Positions 34,885-44,437 of a stretch of 64,000 nucleotides of DNA are shown piece after piece (the first letter of the stretch is position 1; every line of letters starts with the position of its first letter). Below the pieces are notes generated by a model. That model was not told the origin of the DNA, searched no databases, and was given only the letters and a program-made list of their open reading frames with translations. The stretch spans positions 1 to 64,000 of the forward strand of contig JAPLDT010000019.1 of assembly GCA_026391315.1 (NCBI GenBank), in the 5' to 3' direction. The translations under genes were made by a program, and so were the position numbers. This stretch comes from Bacteroidia bacterium. Lineage in GTDB: Bacteria > Bacteroidota > Bacteroidia > Bacteroidales > Prolixibacteraceae.

Positions 34885-37800
34885 TTATTCCACCACATAC
34901 CTTCCTCTGCCGCTCCCCACCAGATTGTCGACCGACACACCGTTCACGGTAATCACCACCGGACCCTTGTGCTTCAGGTTGGGAAACTTGATTTTCACCG
35001 GCTCTTTTCCCCCAAAGTATACTTCTGATTGCCAATAGATGGTTGCACGGCTCTGAATCAACGGATTACTCTCCAGTTCAACTTTGGAGGGATTGTAAAA
35101 CTCCACGGTAGGGCGGTAGAGTTCGATGGGACGCAGCATTTTGTCGTTACTGTTTTGCAGGTTCCATTTGGTGCGTACCCTGGCCAGATTTGGGTCAGAA
35201 CTTCGTGTATTGATGAAAATAACCCCTCCCTGTGCCGCCTCGCCGTACCGGACATACCCCATTCGGCTGTCCAGAATGGTGAGCGAAGTGACTTCACTTG
35301 GTGAGATGGTGTTTACCCTGGGCCAGCCTTCATCGTAAAGGGGCATTCCATCCAGAACAATCAACGCAGGCAAAGGACCGTGCATAAATGAGATGGTAGA
35401 CCGGAGGTAAATATTTGTTGTGGTAATTCTATAGGGATAAACCAGTTTGCGGATGGCCGTTTCCAAGGTTGAAGATGACCAAAGTGGTTCATAATCGAGA
35501 CTCTTAACATTATCTGCCTGGTAGATCCTTTCGTATTCATCCTTGTAGATCTTCTCAGTCTGGTGACCAATGATGGTCACCTCTGCAATTTCAATGGTCT
35601 TCTCCTCCATAGCAATGGGTTGTTCCGAGGCAGGGATACGGTATTCATGGATAGGAAGTAGCGGCTGTTGCAGATGCAATTTGTTGCTTTTAAAATACTG
35701 CTCGTTATAAGGGATACTAAGCATGGCTCCGGTGGCCTTGTTTTTGCTTTTGACATCCGGCATCATGATAACAGATCGTGTTATCTCTGAGAGGGAATCC
35801 AATGGTAGCGAGATTTCTCCCAATCCATCGGTGACCAGATGTCGGGAAGAAGCGCCTTCGAGGGATACAAGATCGAGACTCTTCTCCCGTTTGCTCCTGC
35901 CTTCATAAAGCACCTTCAGTTTCAGCAAGTCATAGTTAATTGGTAGGATGCTATCTGGTTTCATCCGTTTATAATCCCAGCTGATTTTGCTCCAGCCATA
36001 AACCATCAAAATAAGATCGCGCTCCGCGTCTGAAAGATTTTCAAGGCCATAGGCCAAAACTTTCGGTGGCAGATTACCTGGAAAAACCGGATGATAGTTG
36101 AAGGTGTATTCGATGCCGGGAGAAAACAACCTGGGGTCAATTCCTCTCAGCGAGTCGGTTACCGCGATGGAAAAGAATCCTTCGGAAGGCTTCCCCACCC
36201 CGTCAGTGACCGAAATGGATAGTTCTGTTTCCTCTCCTGGATGGGATACCTGAGTTCCAGGCTGTATGCTGAACTGCAAGTGTTTGTCGCTGTTCAGGTA
36301 GATCAACCGCTCTGCAACCGGCTTCATGGAGGGGTCAAACAAGGTGATGTTGGCGACTCCCGAAGGAAGTGAACCCGTGTCCACAATGATTTGCTGCCTT
36401 TTGGTGAGGTTGACCTCCTGAGAGAAGAAGCGGACCATGTTCAGCGTGCCTGCCACAATTACCTTCTCCCCGGTGTACATGCTTGATTGAATGTCTACCA
36501 CCACCGACCTGTTTCCAGCAGGAGCGACTCCCAGGGAAAACCCGGTAATGGTAGGCTCGGGCAATGGCCATCGCCACTGCCCTGCGGCTCCTTTGGTCAA
36601 TTCCACATATAGTCCGGATCTGGCCGTACAGACAAAACTTCCAGGACCAAAAGGACCCGACCGAATGGTATCCAAAATTGAACCAAGACTATTTTTCAAC
36701 AATCCCTCAATCGCTACCGTTTCTCCTTTTTCGTTGGTAGCATTGAATCCGACCCTTTGTTCGATGCCATGAATGAATGAACCTCCCTCCGGTAAAAAGC
36801 GCAGGTCCAGATGAGCCACCTCCGCCGGTACAAAGGCTTCTGCAGTTAGTGGTTTCTTACCAGGATTGTTTCCCGACTCTTTCACTGAGAGATCCACCTG
36901 GAAAGCCTCAACGGGATTATTGTTTTGCATCTGACTGGTGAAGGCGGCAAAATGGTATTTCCCCGGTTCTGCCTTTACAGGGATGGTCATCCAGCCGGAG
37001 GCTGTGGAATTTTCGATTTTAAAGCGTGCACTGTCAGCTAGTACCCCGCTGCTATTGAACAGTAAGGCATACAAATGCACACTGTTGGTACGGAAAACAG
37101 CGCTAAAACGATCCCTGACATAGGCCTGGAAAAAGATGGTATCCCCTGGTCTGTAAATATTTCTGTCAAGATGCACGAACAACTGGTCACCGCAGGAGGA
37201 TTTTTGTCCGGAGGTGAGGATGTTCTCAATGGAGAGGGCTGTCACCACCGTATCAGATTTAAATTTGGTGACCGAATAGGAGAGAAAATCAAACGGCACC
37301 AAATCAGCCATCCGTTCGCCGGCCATCTTTCCTGACCAGGTGACGGTGTAGGGATTGGGGAAAAATCCATTTTTATAGACTGTTACAGTATCTGAAAATT
37401 CGAGGGCTGATTTGTACCGTTGGGACTGAAATCCGAAGAGACCGTTGTAAAGTTCGGCATGGGTGTCTACATAATTGACCAAAACCGGTATGGAAGAATA
37501 GATCCTCATCTGTTTTTGGGTTCTGGAGAACCGGATGTTCTTCTCACTGACGGGAGTGATTTTCATCGTATCCTTTCGCGATGGATCAAGCCCGGCTTGA
37601 AACAATTGAAATTTGGCTTGTTTCAGGGAGTCAGCATAGATCGATCTCAGCAGATGCAACCTTGAACCATAATAAGCCGACAACCTGTTACGCACCCATT
37701 TTTTCAACTCTTTGGAATTACCCTCCAAAGGTTGGAAGTAAGGGCTACCGGTATATCTCAGCATCTCATTTTTTTCGTCATATGAAAAATCCGAAAGATC

Positions 37801-38331
37801 ATAATGGATAAGGTAACCCAACGACTTGTTTTCAATCCGAAGGGATTTGATAGATTGTCCTTTAAGCACATTGGTATTGGGAACCCGGTAGAGATAAAGA
37901 TCCTCGGGATTAAGAATCCGGCAATTGAGGGAATTAATAGTTTCACCAAGAAACAGATTGGTGAAAATCGCATAATTTTTTTCGCGGTTCTTGTCTTTGG
38001 ATTTCACCGTCACCTCATCCAGTTGAATCGGATTTTCAGACATTTTGATGTTGATGGTCAGGTTTTTACCTTCCGCATTAATCATTTGCGATTTTGTCGT
38101 GAAACCGAGAAACGAAGAGATTAACTCATAGACTCCCTCCTGGGGGATGGTCAGTTTGTAGGCTCCCTCTTTGTTGGTCATGGTGCCGATGGTGGTCTTC
38201 GACAAATAGACGGCGGCAAAGGGGATGGTCAGATTGGCATCATCTGTGACAATGCCCTTTACAACGGTTTGTCCAAAAAGATTACCAACAAAATAGAGTA
38301 ACAAGAGTGTGAATAAAACGGGAAGTTTCAT
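34885..38331 (-). CDS. large exported protein with carboxypeptidase-like and TonB-plug domains
   Basis: An 1148-residue exported protein (signal peptide to about residue 20, NLFGQ). A carboxypeptidase-like regulatory beta-sandwich follows (about 22-110, VVKGIVTDDANLTIPFAAVY). The middle has macroglobulin-like segments (HLDRNIYRPGDTIFFQAYVRD begins one). A TonB receptor plug lies near the C-terminus (about 1000-1090, ALIVLDGMPLY and RYGEAAQGGVIFINT). There is no outer-membrane barrel, so it is not a transporter. This domain set is common in Bacteroidota and may act at the cell surface; the ligand is unknown. Confidence 0.7.
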   Translation of the reverse strand: MKLPVLFTLLLLYFVGNLFGQTVVKGIVTDDANLTIPFAAVYLSKTTIGTMTNKEGAYKLTIPQEGVYELISSFLGFTTKSQMINAEGKNLTINIKMSENPIQLDEVTVKSKDKNREKNYAIFTNLFLGETINSLNCRILNPEDLYLYRVPNTNVLKGQSIKSLRIENKSLGYLIHYDLSDFSYDEKNEMLRYTGSPYFQPLEGNSKELKKWVRNRLSAYYGSRLHLLRSIYADSLKQAKFQLFQAGLDPSRKDTMKITPVSEKNIRFSRTQKQMRIYSSIPVLVNYVDTHAELYNGLFGFQSQRYKSALEFSDTVTVYKNGFFPNPYTVTWSGKMAGERMADLVPFDFLSYSVTKFKSDTVVTALSIENILTSGQKSSCGDQLFVHLDRNIYRPGDTIFFQAYVRDRFSAVFRTNSVHLYALLFNSSGVLADSARFKIENSTASGWMTIPVKAEPGKYHFAAFTSQMQNNNPVEAFQVDLSVKESGNNPGKKPLTAEAFVPAEVAHLDLRFLPEGGSFIHGIEQRVGFNATNEKGETVAIEGLLKNSLGSILDTIRSGPFGPGSFVCTARSGLYVELTKGAAGQWRWPLPEPTITGFSLGVAPAGNRSVVVDIQSSMYTGEKVIVAGTLNMVRFFSQEVNLTKRQQIIVDTGSLPSGVANITLFDPSMKPVAERLIYLNSDKHLQFSIQPGTQVSHPGEETELSISVTDGVGKPSEGFFSIAVTDSLRGIDPRLFSPGIEYTFNYHPVFPGNLPPKVLAYGLENLSDAERDLILMVYGWSKISWDYKRMKPDSILPINYDLLKLKVLYEGRSKREKSLDLVSLEGASSRHLVTDGLGEISLPLDSLSEITRSVIMMPDVKSKNKATGAMLSIPYNEQYFKSNKLHLQQPLLPIHEYRIPASEQPIAMEEKTIEIAEVTIIGHQTEKIYKDEYERIYQADNVKSLDYEPLWSSSTLETAIRKLVYPYRITTTNIYLRSTISFMHGPLPALIVLDGMPLYDEGWPRVNTISPSEVTSLTILDSRMGYVRYGEAAQGGVIFINTRSSDPNLARVRTKWNLQNSNDKMLRPIELYRPTVEFYNPSKVELESNPLIQSRATIYWQSEVYFGGKEPVKIKFPNLKHKGPVVITVNGVSVDNLVGSGRGRYVVE

Positions 38332-38436
38332 GGTGGTTATAACAAGATTGAAGGCGATTTAGTAGAGCGAAAGGTAATAATTTAATTTTTGGAAGAGCAA
38401 TTCTATTTAACATTTTTCAAAGCCACCTCCCATCTC

Positions 38437-38565
38437 TATAAGTGGATCAAATCAATATCCTGCCCTCGTCCCCTTCAATAGGGAGTCCCTTCGTCCCTAT
38501 CGTCCTAGTCATCCTCTCGTCCCAGTCTATCCGTCGTCCCCTCATCTCTCATCCACATTTTCTCT
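38437..38565. repeat. pyrimidine-rich CGTCCC repeat patch
   Basis: Upstream of and overlapping the 3' end of the Rrf2 gene is a tract of irregular CGTCCC, AGTCATCC and CTCATCTCTC units. A purine-rich version of the same units lies at 52280-52325 after hisIE. The whole gap 38332-38541 contains no gene. Confidence 0.5.
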
Positions 38566-39024
38566 CGAAAAAGCCAGCGTCTTACTCAGCGTATTCCGGG
38601 CCAGTGATTGGATGGTTTCACCTGCCACCAGTTGGTTGATCTGGTCTCGGATCATGCCATATTGGTGATGCATCGGACAAGGATTGTTCTCATCACAGTT
38701 TTTAAGGCCAAAACCGCAACCAATAAAAAGCTCCTCCCCTTCGATGGCAATGATGAGCTCCTTCAAAGGCAGATCTTTCTTTTCGGGGTCGATAAAGAAC
38801 CCTCCGCCTTTTCCTTTCATGGACTTCACAAATCCCTGTTTGGCCAGGCGTTGAAAAATCTTGGCTGTAAAAAAATAGGGGGCTTCGATCTCACGGGCTA
38901 TCTCAGCCACACCGGGCCGGCGCTCCTTCAGATTCTGTAACTGAATGTAAACCATCCCTCTCAAAGCATATTCTGTCTCTTTTTTAAACACGGACGACTG
39001 GTTTCTAAGTGAATCGAAGCTCAA
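38542..39024 (-). CDS. Rrf2-family transcriptional regulator with three cysteines
   Basis: A 160-residue Rrf2 regulator: winged helix-turn-helix (about 13-75, with GVAEIAREIEAPYFFTAKIF and GFVKSMKGKGGGF), then a cysteine cluster Cys103-x6-Cys110-x5-Cys116 (IGCGFGLKNCDENNPCPMH). This is close to the [Fe-S]-ligating cysteines of NsrR and IscR. Divergent hemerythrin and NO-reductase genes make NO sensing, as in NsrR, the best guess. The start ATG lies 11 codons before the family's usual FKKETEYALR start; a GTG there is an alternative. Confidence 0.8.
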   Translation of the reverse strand: MSFDSLRNQSSVFKKETEYALRGMVYIQLQNLKERRPGVAEIAREIEAPYFFTAKIFQRLAKQGFVKSMKGKGGGFFIDPEKKDLPLKELIIAIEGEELFIGCGFGLKNCDENNPCPMHHQYGMIRDQINQLVAGETIQSLARNTLSKTLAFSRENVDER

Positions 39025-39143
39025 AAATACAAAAAAAACAGATCTATTCTAAATATTAAAAGACCTTTTTATCTTTTATTATAAATATTTTTTATATTTG
39101 CACAGAAAATCTTGGAATAACGGTATCAAAAAGCTACAAAATC
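39025..39143. promoter_or_regulatory. divergent control region of the NO-defence module
   Basis: An A/T-rich region between the Rrf2 gene and the hemerythrin gene. TATATTTG at 39093-39100 is a -7 box for the plus strand. An imperfect dyad, AATATTAAAAGA against TCTTTTATTATAAATATT (about 39050-39090), lies just upstream and is a candidate Rrf2 operator. Confidence 0.45.
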
Positions 39144-39692
39144 ATGGATAGAGCTACACAAAACTTAGAAAATGACCATCAGCACATCTTAAAATTAATC
39201 GCAGTGATGGAGGCAATGGTTACAGCAGAACCAACGATTTCCTACCTGGAGGAGGTAGTCGCACTAATCAGACAATTTGCCGATGGACTTCACCATGCAA
39301 AAGAGGAAACCCTGCTTTTCCCGCTTATGGCAGAAAAGGGCTTCTCACTTCAGCAAGGACCTGTAGCAGTGATGCTGATGGATCATGCCCAAGGCAGAAC
39401 ATTTGTGAAAGGTATGGCTGAAAACATACAAATGTACAAGAACGGAGCAACCGATGCCTTGACATTGATATTTGAAAACATGCTGGGTTATGCCGAATTA
39501 TTGACCAACCATATCGCCAAAGAGAACAACATACTTTTCCGGATGGCTGATAATGTTTTTACTGCTGAAAATCATCAATCAATTCTACATCAGTTTCAAT
39601 TGATTGATGCTGGATCCGATGGTGGCATTTCTGCTAATGATTATATAGGCCGAATTGAAATTCTTGCCAACATATATCTCACAACCAATTAA
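39144..39692 (+). CDS. hemerythrin-domain protein
   Basis: A 182-residue di-iron protein. The ligand pattern of hemerythrins is visible: His12/His14 (NDHQH), His50-His51 and Glu54-Glu55 (HHAKEE), His81 (MDHAQGR), His123 and Glu127 (NHIAKEN). Related proteins help bind or relieve NO and repair Fe-S clusters. It lies 34 nt upstream of the NO reductase gene and divergent from the Rrf2 regulator, so a role in NO defence is likely. Confidence 0.85.
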   Translation: MDRATQNLENDHQHILKLIAVMEAMVTAEPTISYLEEVVALIRQFADGLHHAKEETLLFPLMAEKGFSLQQGPVAVMLMDHAQGRTFVKGMAENIQMYKNGATDALTLIFENMLGYAELLTNHIAKENNILFRMADNVFTAENHQSILHQFQLIDAGSDGGISANDYIGRIEILANIYLTTN

Positions 39693-39726
39693 TTAACAAA
39701 TCATTAATCATCAAAAATTCACCACT

Positions 39727-41964
39727 ATGACACCTAAAAAACTATGGTTAGGCTTTATTGCTGTCATGACCATCTCTTTTGCCGTTCTGATCTACTACGG
39801 CATTGAGATCTACAGGGAAGCACCTCCCATCCCTGATAAAGTAATAACATCGGATGGCACATTACTTTTCACCGGACAGGACATTAAAGATGGCCAGAAC
39901 GTATGGCAATCAATGGGTGGACAGGAAATGGGTACTATCTGGGGCCATGGAGCTTACCAGGCTCCCGATTGGAGCGCAGACTGGCTCCACAAAGAAGCGA
40001 TCTTCATCCTGAACAAACTGGCACTCAAAACTACAGGTAAACCGTACAATGAACAGACGGATGAGATCAAAGCCTCGCTGAAAATAACCCTTCAGCGTGA
40101 ACTGCGCAAAAACAGCTACAATCCGCAAAGCAAAACGATAACCGTCTCAACCGACCGGGCAGAAGCTATTGCTGATAATAGCAATTTCTACCTTGGTTTG
40201 TTTACGAATGATCCGGCCATGCTCAAGCTCAGACAAGCATACAGTATCCCGGAAGATGCGCTGAAAACACCCGAACGGGCAAAGCTACTGGATGCGTTTT
40301 TCTTCTGGACAGCATGGGCGTGTGTCACTCAACGAGTTGGACAAGATATCACGTACACGAACAACTGGCCGTCTGAAGAGCTGGTCGGGAACCATCCCAC
40401 CGGAGCGCTACTCTTGTGGACCGGCTTTAGTGTCATTATGTTACTGGCCGGAATCGGTATGATGGGATTCTACTATGCCCGCAAGAGAGAAGAGAGCGTG
40501 GATGAAATACCAACCAAATTTCCATTGTCCGATTATGTTCAAACTCCCTCTCAAAAAGCAACCGTCAAATATTTCTGGATTGTCTCAGCTTTGTTTCTGG
40601 TTCAGGTAGTTGCCGGGATCATTACTGCACACTATACTGTGGAAGGTCAGGGATTCTTCGGATTTCCGCTGTCCCAATGGCTACCCTACTCCATCTCCCG
40701 GACCTGGCATATACAGATTGCCATTTTCTGGATTGCTACCTCTTGGTTGGCGACCGGACTCTACTATGCTCCTGCCATCTCAGGCGTAGAACCCAAATAC
40801 CAAAAATTGGGCGTAAACGTCCTATTCCTGGCGCTGCTTGTGATCGTCGTGGGTTCATTGGCAGGGCAGTGGATGGGCGTCATGCAAAAACTGGGCTACA
40901 TCCAGAATTTCTGGTTCGGTCACCAGGGATATGAATATGTTGATCTTGGCCGTTTCTGGCAAATCTTCCTCTTCCTTGGACTTTTCATCTGGTTATTCCT
41001 GATGGGAAGAGCCATCTGGCCGGCACTGAAGGTCAAATCAGAAAGCCGCAACCTCTTGATTTTATTCCTTATCTCTTCAATCGCTATTGCTGCATTTTAC
41101 GGAGCCGGATTGATGTGGGGCCGTCAAACGAACCTTGCGGTAGCAGAATACTGGCGTTGGTGGGTTGTTCACCTTTGGGTGGAAGGATTTTTTGAAGTCT
41201 TTGCTGCTGTCGTAATGGCATTCCTGTTTGTCCGGATGCAAATCGTCAAAGCAGCAACTGCAACTACAGCAGTTCTCTTTTCGACCATTGTCTTTTTATC
41301 AGGCGGTATCCTGGGTACTTTCCACCACCTTTATTTTACCGGTACCCCGACCGCTGTCATGGCATTAGGAGCAACGTTCAGCGCGTTGGAAGTAGTTCCG
41401 TTGGTACTGATGGGATTCGAAGCATACGACAATCTCAAATTGAACGGCAGCAACGAATGGATCAGAAAATACAAATGGGCCATCAACTGCTTTATTGCGG
41501 TAGCCTTCTGGAATCTGGTTGGCGCCGGTATCTTTGGTTTCCTGATCAATCCTCCGATCGCCCTTTATTACATGCAGGGGCTTAACACCACCGCCGTTCA
41601 CGGACATGCAGCGCTCTTCGGCGTCTATGGTATGCTTGGGATCGGATTGATGCTGTTTGTTCTGAGAGACATGGACAAAGACGCAATCTGGAATGAAAAA
41701 TGGCTGAAATTTGCTTTCTGGAGCATCAACATCGGTTTAACTTCCATGATATTATTCAGCCTTCTCCCGGTAGGGTTGGCCCAAACACTGGCCAGTGTGA
41801 AGGAAGGATTGTGGTATGCCCGTTCTGCTGACTTTATGCAACAGCCGTATATTTTGACCTTTAAATGGCTTCGAATGATTGGCGACACAATGTTTGCCTT
41901 CGGAACTATTGCACTGGCATGGTTTATTTTCGGACTCAAAACCGGGTGGTCGCTGAAGAAATAA
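39727..41964 (+). CDS. norB: quinol-dependent nitric oxide reductase (qNOR)
   Basis: Single-subunit NO reductase that takes electrons from (mena)quinol and reduces 2 NO to N2O in the inner membrane. The 745 residues start with one helix and a periplasmic domain (GGQEMGTIWGHGAYQAPDWS), typical of qNOR rather than the cytochrome-c-linked enzyme. The heme-copper-oxidase-like core shows SRTWHIQIAIFW, VVHLWVEGFFEVFAAVV (His and the Glu of the FeB site) and GTFHHLYFTGTP. No norC is present. Probably detoxification rather than full denitrification, as no other denitrification genes are seen here. Confidence 0.92.
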   Translation: MTPKKLWLGFIAVMTISFAVLIYYGIEIYREAPPIPDKVITSDGTLLFTGQDIKDGQNVWQSMGGQEMGTIWGHGAYQAPDWSADWLHKEAIFILNKLALKTTGKPYNEQTDEIKASLKITLQRELRKNSYNPQSKTITVSTDRAEAIADNSNFYLGLFTNDPAMLKLRQAYSIPEDALKTPERAKLLDAFFFWTAWACVTQRVGQDITYTNNWPSEELVGNHPTGALLLWTGFSVIMLLAGIGMMGFYYARKREESVDEIPTKFPLSDYVQTPSQKATVKYFWIVSALFLVQVVAGIITAHYTVEGQGFFGFPLSQWLPYSISRTWHIQIAIFWIATSWLATGLYYAPAISGVEPKYQKLGVNVLFLALLVIVVGSLAGQWMGVMQKLGYIQNFWFGHQGYEYVDLGRFWQIFLFLGLFIWLFLMGRAIWPALKVKSESRNLLILFLISSIAIAAFYGAGLMWGRQTNLAVAEYWRWWVVHLWVEGFFEVFAAVVMAFLFVRMQIVKAATATTAVLFSTIVFLSGGILGTFHHLYFTGTPTAVMALGATFSALEVVPLVLMGFEAYDNLKLNGSNEWIRKYKWAINCFIAVAFWNLVGAGIFGFLINPPIALYYMQGLNTTAVHGHAALFGVYGMLGIGLMLFVLRDMDKDAIWNEKWLKFAFWSINIGLTSMILFSLLPVGLAQTLASVKEGLWYARSADFMQQPYILTFKWLRMIGDTMFAFGTIALAWFIFGLKTGWSLKK

Positions 41965-42077
41965 GTGACCAAAGTGACTAGAGTGACTAAAGTTAATAAA
42001 GTGATATTAATGTGGTAATCAAGATATTATAGAAATACTTTAGTCACTTTAGTTCACTCTAGTCACTCTAGTCACTC
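41965..42077. repeat. inverted repeat with TAGTCACTT units
   Basis: Tandem GTGACTAAAG-like units after the qNOR stop pair with TAGTCACTTTAGTTCACTC units ending near 42077. The same unit reappears at 57490-57512 next to the 3' end of mqnA. It may end the NO-defence transcript. Confidence 0.7.
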
Positions 42078-42154
42078 CTCTTTGGTAACAAAAATTTCAC
42101 ATTCACACCTCAACCCTATTATTTTTTTACTTATCATTGCAGAAAGAAATAAAC

Positions 42155-42202
42155 ATGACAAAGATCAACTTCCATTTGGGCCATCACCATCTCTTGCCAT
42201 AA
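42155..42202 (+). CDS. hisL: his operon leader peptide
   Basis: A 15-codon ORF, MTKINFHLGHHHLLP, with ATG at 42155 and TAA at 42200-42202. Four of six successive codons from 42173 to 42190 are His (CAT, TTG, GGC, CAT, CAC, CAT). It is followed by an antiterminator strand and a terminator hairpin directly in front of hisG. This is the layout of a ribosome-mediated attenuator: when His-tRNA is scarce the ribosome stalls on the His codons. The purine-rich AGAAAGAAA upstream may serve as ribosome binding site. Confidence 0.8.
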   Translation: MTKINFHLGHHHLLP

Positions 42203-42285
42203 GGTAAGCTGGAGTTGATCATTCTAAAAATATAGAACAGTTCATTGGCAGGCTTACCTCAAAAGGTAAGCCTGCTTTTATTTTA
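42202..42285 (+). promoter_or_regulatory. his attenuator: antiterminator and terminator
   Basis: The terminator stem GCAGGCTTACC (42248-42258) pairs perfectly with GGTAAGCCTGC (42265-42275) over a 6-nt loop and is followed by TTTTATTTTA. AGGTAAGC (42202-42209), overlapping the leader stop codon, is the exact complement of GCTTACCT (42252-42259) and can take the terminator's left arm. A ribosome finishing the leader would cover 42202-42209 and allow termination; one stalled on the His codons would leave it free and prevent it. hisG starts 15 nt after the stem. Confidence 0.8.
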
Positions 42286-42290
42286 ACTAC

Positions 42291-43151
42291 ATGGAAACAA
42301 CATTACGTATCGCTATTCAAACCAAAGGCCGGTTGAATGAAGAGTCATTGCTTCTTCTCGAAGAGACAGGCATCAAGCTGATTGAAGGAAAAAGAAGACT
42401 GATCTCTTCAGCCAAGAATTTTCCACTCGAGGTGCTCTATCTGCGCGACGATGATATTCCTCAGTGTGTGGCTGATGGGGTAGCCGATGTGGGCATCGTG
42501 GGTAAAAACGAGATGGACGAGCAGAAAAAAATTGTGGAGGTAGTAAAATCCCTTGGATTCAGCAAATGCCGTCTGTCGCTGGCTATACCAAAGGATATCC
42601 AATATCCGGGACTCAACTGGTTCATTGGGAAAAAAATTGCCACCTCCTACCCCTCTATTCTGAAAGATTTCCTTGCTGAGAATAACATTCAATCAGACAT
42701 TCACTTTATTGCCGGATCGGTTGAGATTGCACCCGGCATCGGACTGGCAGATGCCATCTTCGACATCGTCAGCTCAGGCAGTACACTTGTCAGCAACAGG
42801 CTGAAGGAGGTACAGGTTGTGATGAAATCTGAAGCAGTCATGGTGGCCAATCCCTGTCTTTCCAAGGAGAAGCAAGCCATTCTGGATGAACTCATATTCC
42901 GCATCGAGTCGGTAGAGAATGGCAAAGGAAAAAAATATATCCTGCTGAATGCCCCCAACGAAAAACTGGAGCAGATCATCAAGGTACTCCCAGGCATGAC
43001 TTCACCCACGCTCATGCCATTGGCCAAGCCAGGCTGGAGTTCGTTGCACTCTGTCATTGCCGAATCCGAATTTTGGGAAGTTATCGGCAACCTGAAAAGA
43101 AACGGAGCAGAGGGAATTCTCGTATTACCAATTGAGAAAATGATCTTCTAA
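42291..43151 (+). CDS. hisG: ATP phosphoribosyltransferase, long form (HisG)
   Basis: First enzyme of histidine synthesis: joins ATP and PRPP. At 286 residues it is the long form with a C-terminal regulatory ACT-like domain, so no HisZ is needed and feedback by His is expected. Visible segments are the start RIAIQTKGRLNEESLLLLEE, DVGIVGKNE, the PRPP-binding GLADAIFDIVSSGSTL and the C-terminal GMTSPTLMPLAKPGWSSLHS. It lies right after the attenuator and 8 nt before hisD. Confidence 0.96.
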   Translation: METTLRIAIQTKGRLNEESLLLLEETGIKLIEGKRRLISSAKNFPLEVLYLRDDDIPQCVADGVADVGIVGKNEMDEQKKIVEVVKSLGFSKCRLSLAIPKDIQYPGLNWFIGKKIATSYPSILKDFLAENNIQSDIHFIAGSVEIAPGIGLADAIFDIVSSGSTLVSNRLKEVQVVMKSEAVMVANPCLSKEKQAILDELIFRIESVENGKGKKYILLNAPNEKLEQIIKVLPGMTSPTLMPLAKPGWSSLHSVIAESEFWEVIGNLKRNGAEGILVLPIEKMIF

Positions 43152-43159
43152 TAATTACC

Positions 43160-44437
43160 ATGCAAACCTATCGTTATCCGCCAAAAGAGAGCTGGGATCA
43201 GCTTACAACCAGAGCTACTGCAGATTATGCAGCCAAACTTCCAGTTGTGGAAGAGGTCATGCAAAATATTCGCGCCCGGGGCGATGCGGCAGTCAGGGAA
43301 TTTACAACCAAATTCGACAAAGTTCAGCTGGATGACTTCCTGATTTCAGAACTCGAAATTGCGAATGCTGAATCCCAAATAAAACCTGATCTGGCTTTGG
43401 CAATCCGCACTGCTGCGAACAATATCCGCACCTTTCATGAGGCTCAGAAAACAACTGTTCAAAAGGTCGAAACCCAACCGGGGGTGATTTGCTGGCAGAA
43501 AAATATGCCGATCGAAAAGATTGGACTCTATATTCCCGGAGGTTCTGCCCCACTTTTTTCAACTGTTCTGATGCTCGCCCTGCCTGCAATGATAGCCGGT
43601 TGCAAAGAGGTAATTCTTTGTACTCCACCGGATCCATCCGGAAAGGTCCATCCGGCAATTCTATTTGCGACAAAACTTTGTAACGTAAAACGCGTATTCA
43701 AAATTGGTGGAATTCAGGCTATTGGAGCGATGGCTTATGGCACTGAAACTGTGCCGAAGGTGCACAAGATTTTCGGCCCCGGGAACTCCTGGGTTACCGC
43801 TGCCAAACAATATGTTTCCATCAACACCTGCTCCATCGACATGCCTGCAGGTCCATCCGAGCTGGCGGTCGTCGCAGATATCTCGGCCAATCCGGCATTT
43901 GTGGCATCCGATTTGTTGTCTCAGGCCGAACATGGCCCCGACAGTCAGGTGCTCTTAGTCACGACTGAGGAATCATTGCTTGAGAAAGTTCCGGCAGAGC
44001 TTACACTCCAACTGGAACAACTTCCCCGGAAGGAGACTGCCGCATCCGCACTCGGTCACAGCAGGATGCTGCTCTTTGACTCCATGGAGACCGTTATGGA
44101 ATTCATCAATGAATATGCGCCCGAACACCTGATCCTTCAGACTGCCGATGCACACACCCTGGCTGAAAAAGTTACAAGTGCGGGCTCCGTTTTCATTGGC
44201 CATTTCACCCCGGAAAGTGCCGGCGACTATGCCTCAGGAACCAACCACACCCTGCCCACCAATGGATGGGCACGGTCAGTAAGCGGATTGAACCTCGACA
44301 GCTTTTATAAAAAAATCACTTACCAGGAGATCACCAAAGCTGGTTTACAACAACTGGGACCGATCATCGAAACCATGGCCGAAGCAGAACTGCTTCAGGC
44401 GCACAAGAATGCCGTTACAATCCGGATTAAGAAGTAA
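43160..44437 (+). CDS. hisD: histidinol dehydrogenase
   Basis: Oxidises L-histidinol to L-histidine in two NAD+-dependent steps; a zinc enzyme. The 425 residues contain IGLYIPGGSAPLFSTVLMLA, FGPGNSWVTAAKQYV, IDMPAGPSELAVVAD and the zinc/substrate region LLSQAEHGPDSQVLLVT, plus YAPEHLIL and GDYASGTNHTLPT. Length and motifs are normal. It is tightly coupled to hisG and separated from hisC by a repeat-filled gap. Confidence 0.97.
   Translation: MQTYRYPPKESWDQLTTRATADYAAKLPVVEEVMQNIRARGDAAVREFTTKFDKVQLDDFLISELEIANAESQIKPDLALAIRTAANNIRTFHEAQKTTVQKVETQPGVICWQKNMPIEKIGLYIPGGSAPLFSTVLMLALPAMIAGCKEVILCTPPDPSGKVHPAILFATKLCNVKRVFKIGGIQAIGAMAYGTETVPKVHKIFGPGNSWVTAAKQYVSINTCSIDMPAGPSELAVVADISANPAFVASDLLSQAEHGPDSQVLLVTTEESLLEKVPAELTLQLEQLPRKETAASALGHSRMLLFDSMETVMEFINEYAPEHLILQTADAHTLAEKVTSAGSVFIGHFTPESAGDYASGTNHTLPTNGWARSVSGLNLDSFYKKITYQEITKAGLQQLGPIIETMAEAELLQAHKNAVTIRIKK

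Noticed and set aside
41965-42077. Regulatory operator for hisG in the TAGTCACTT repeats
   Set aside because: The same units occur beside mqnA and behave as a generic intergenic arm; control of hisG is better explained by the attenuator.
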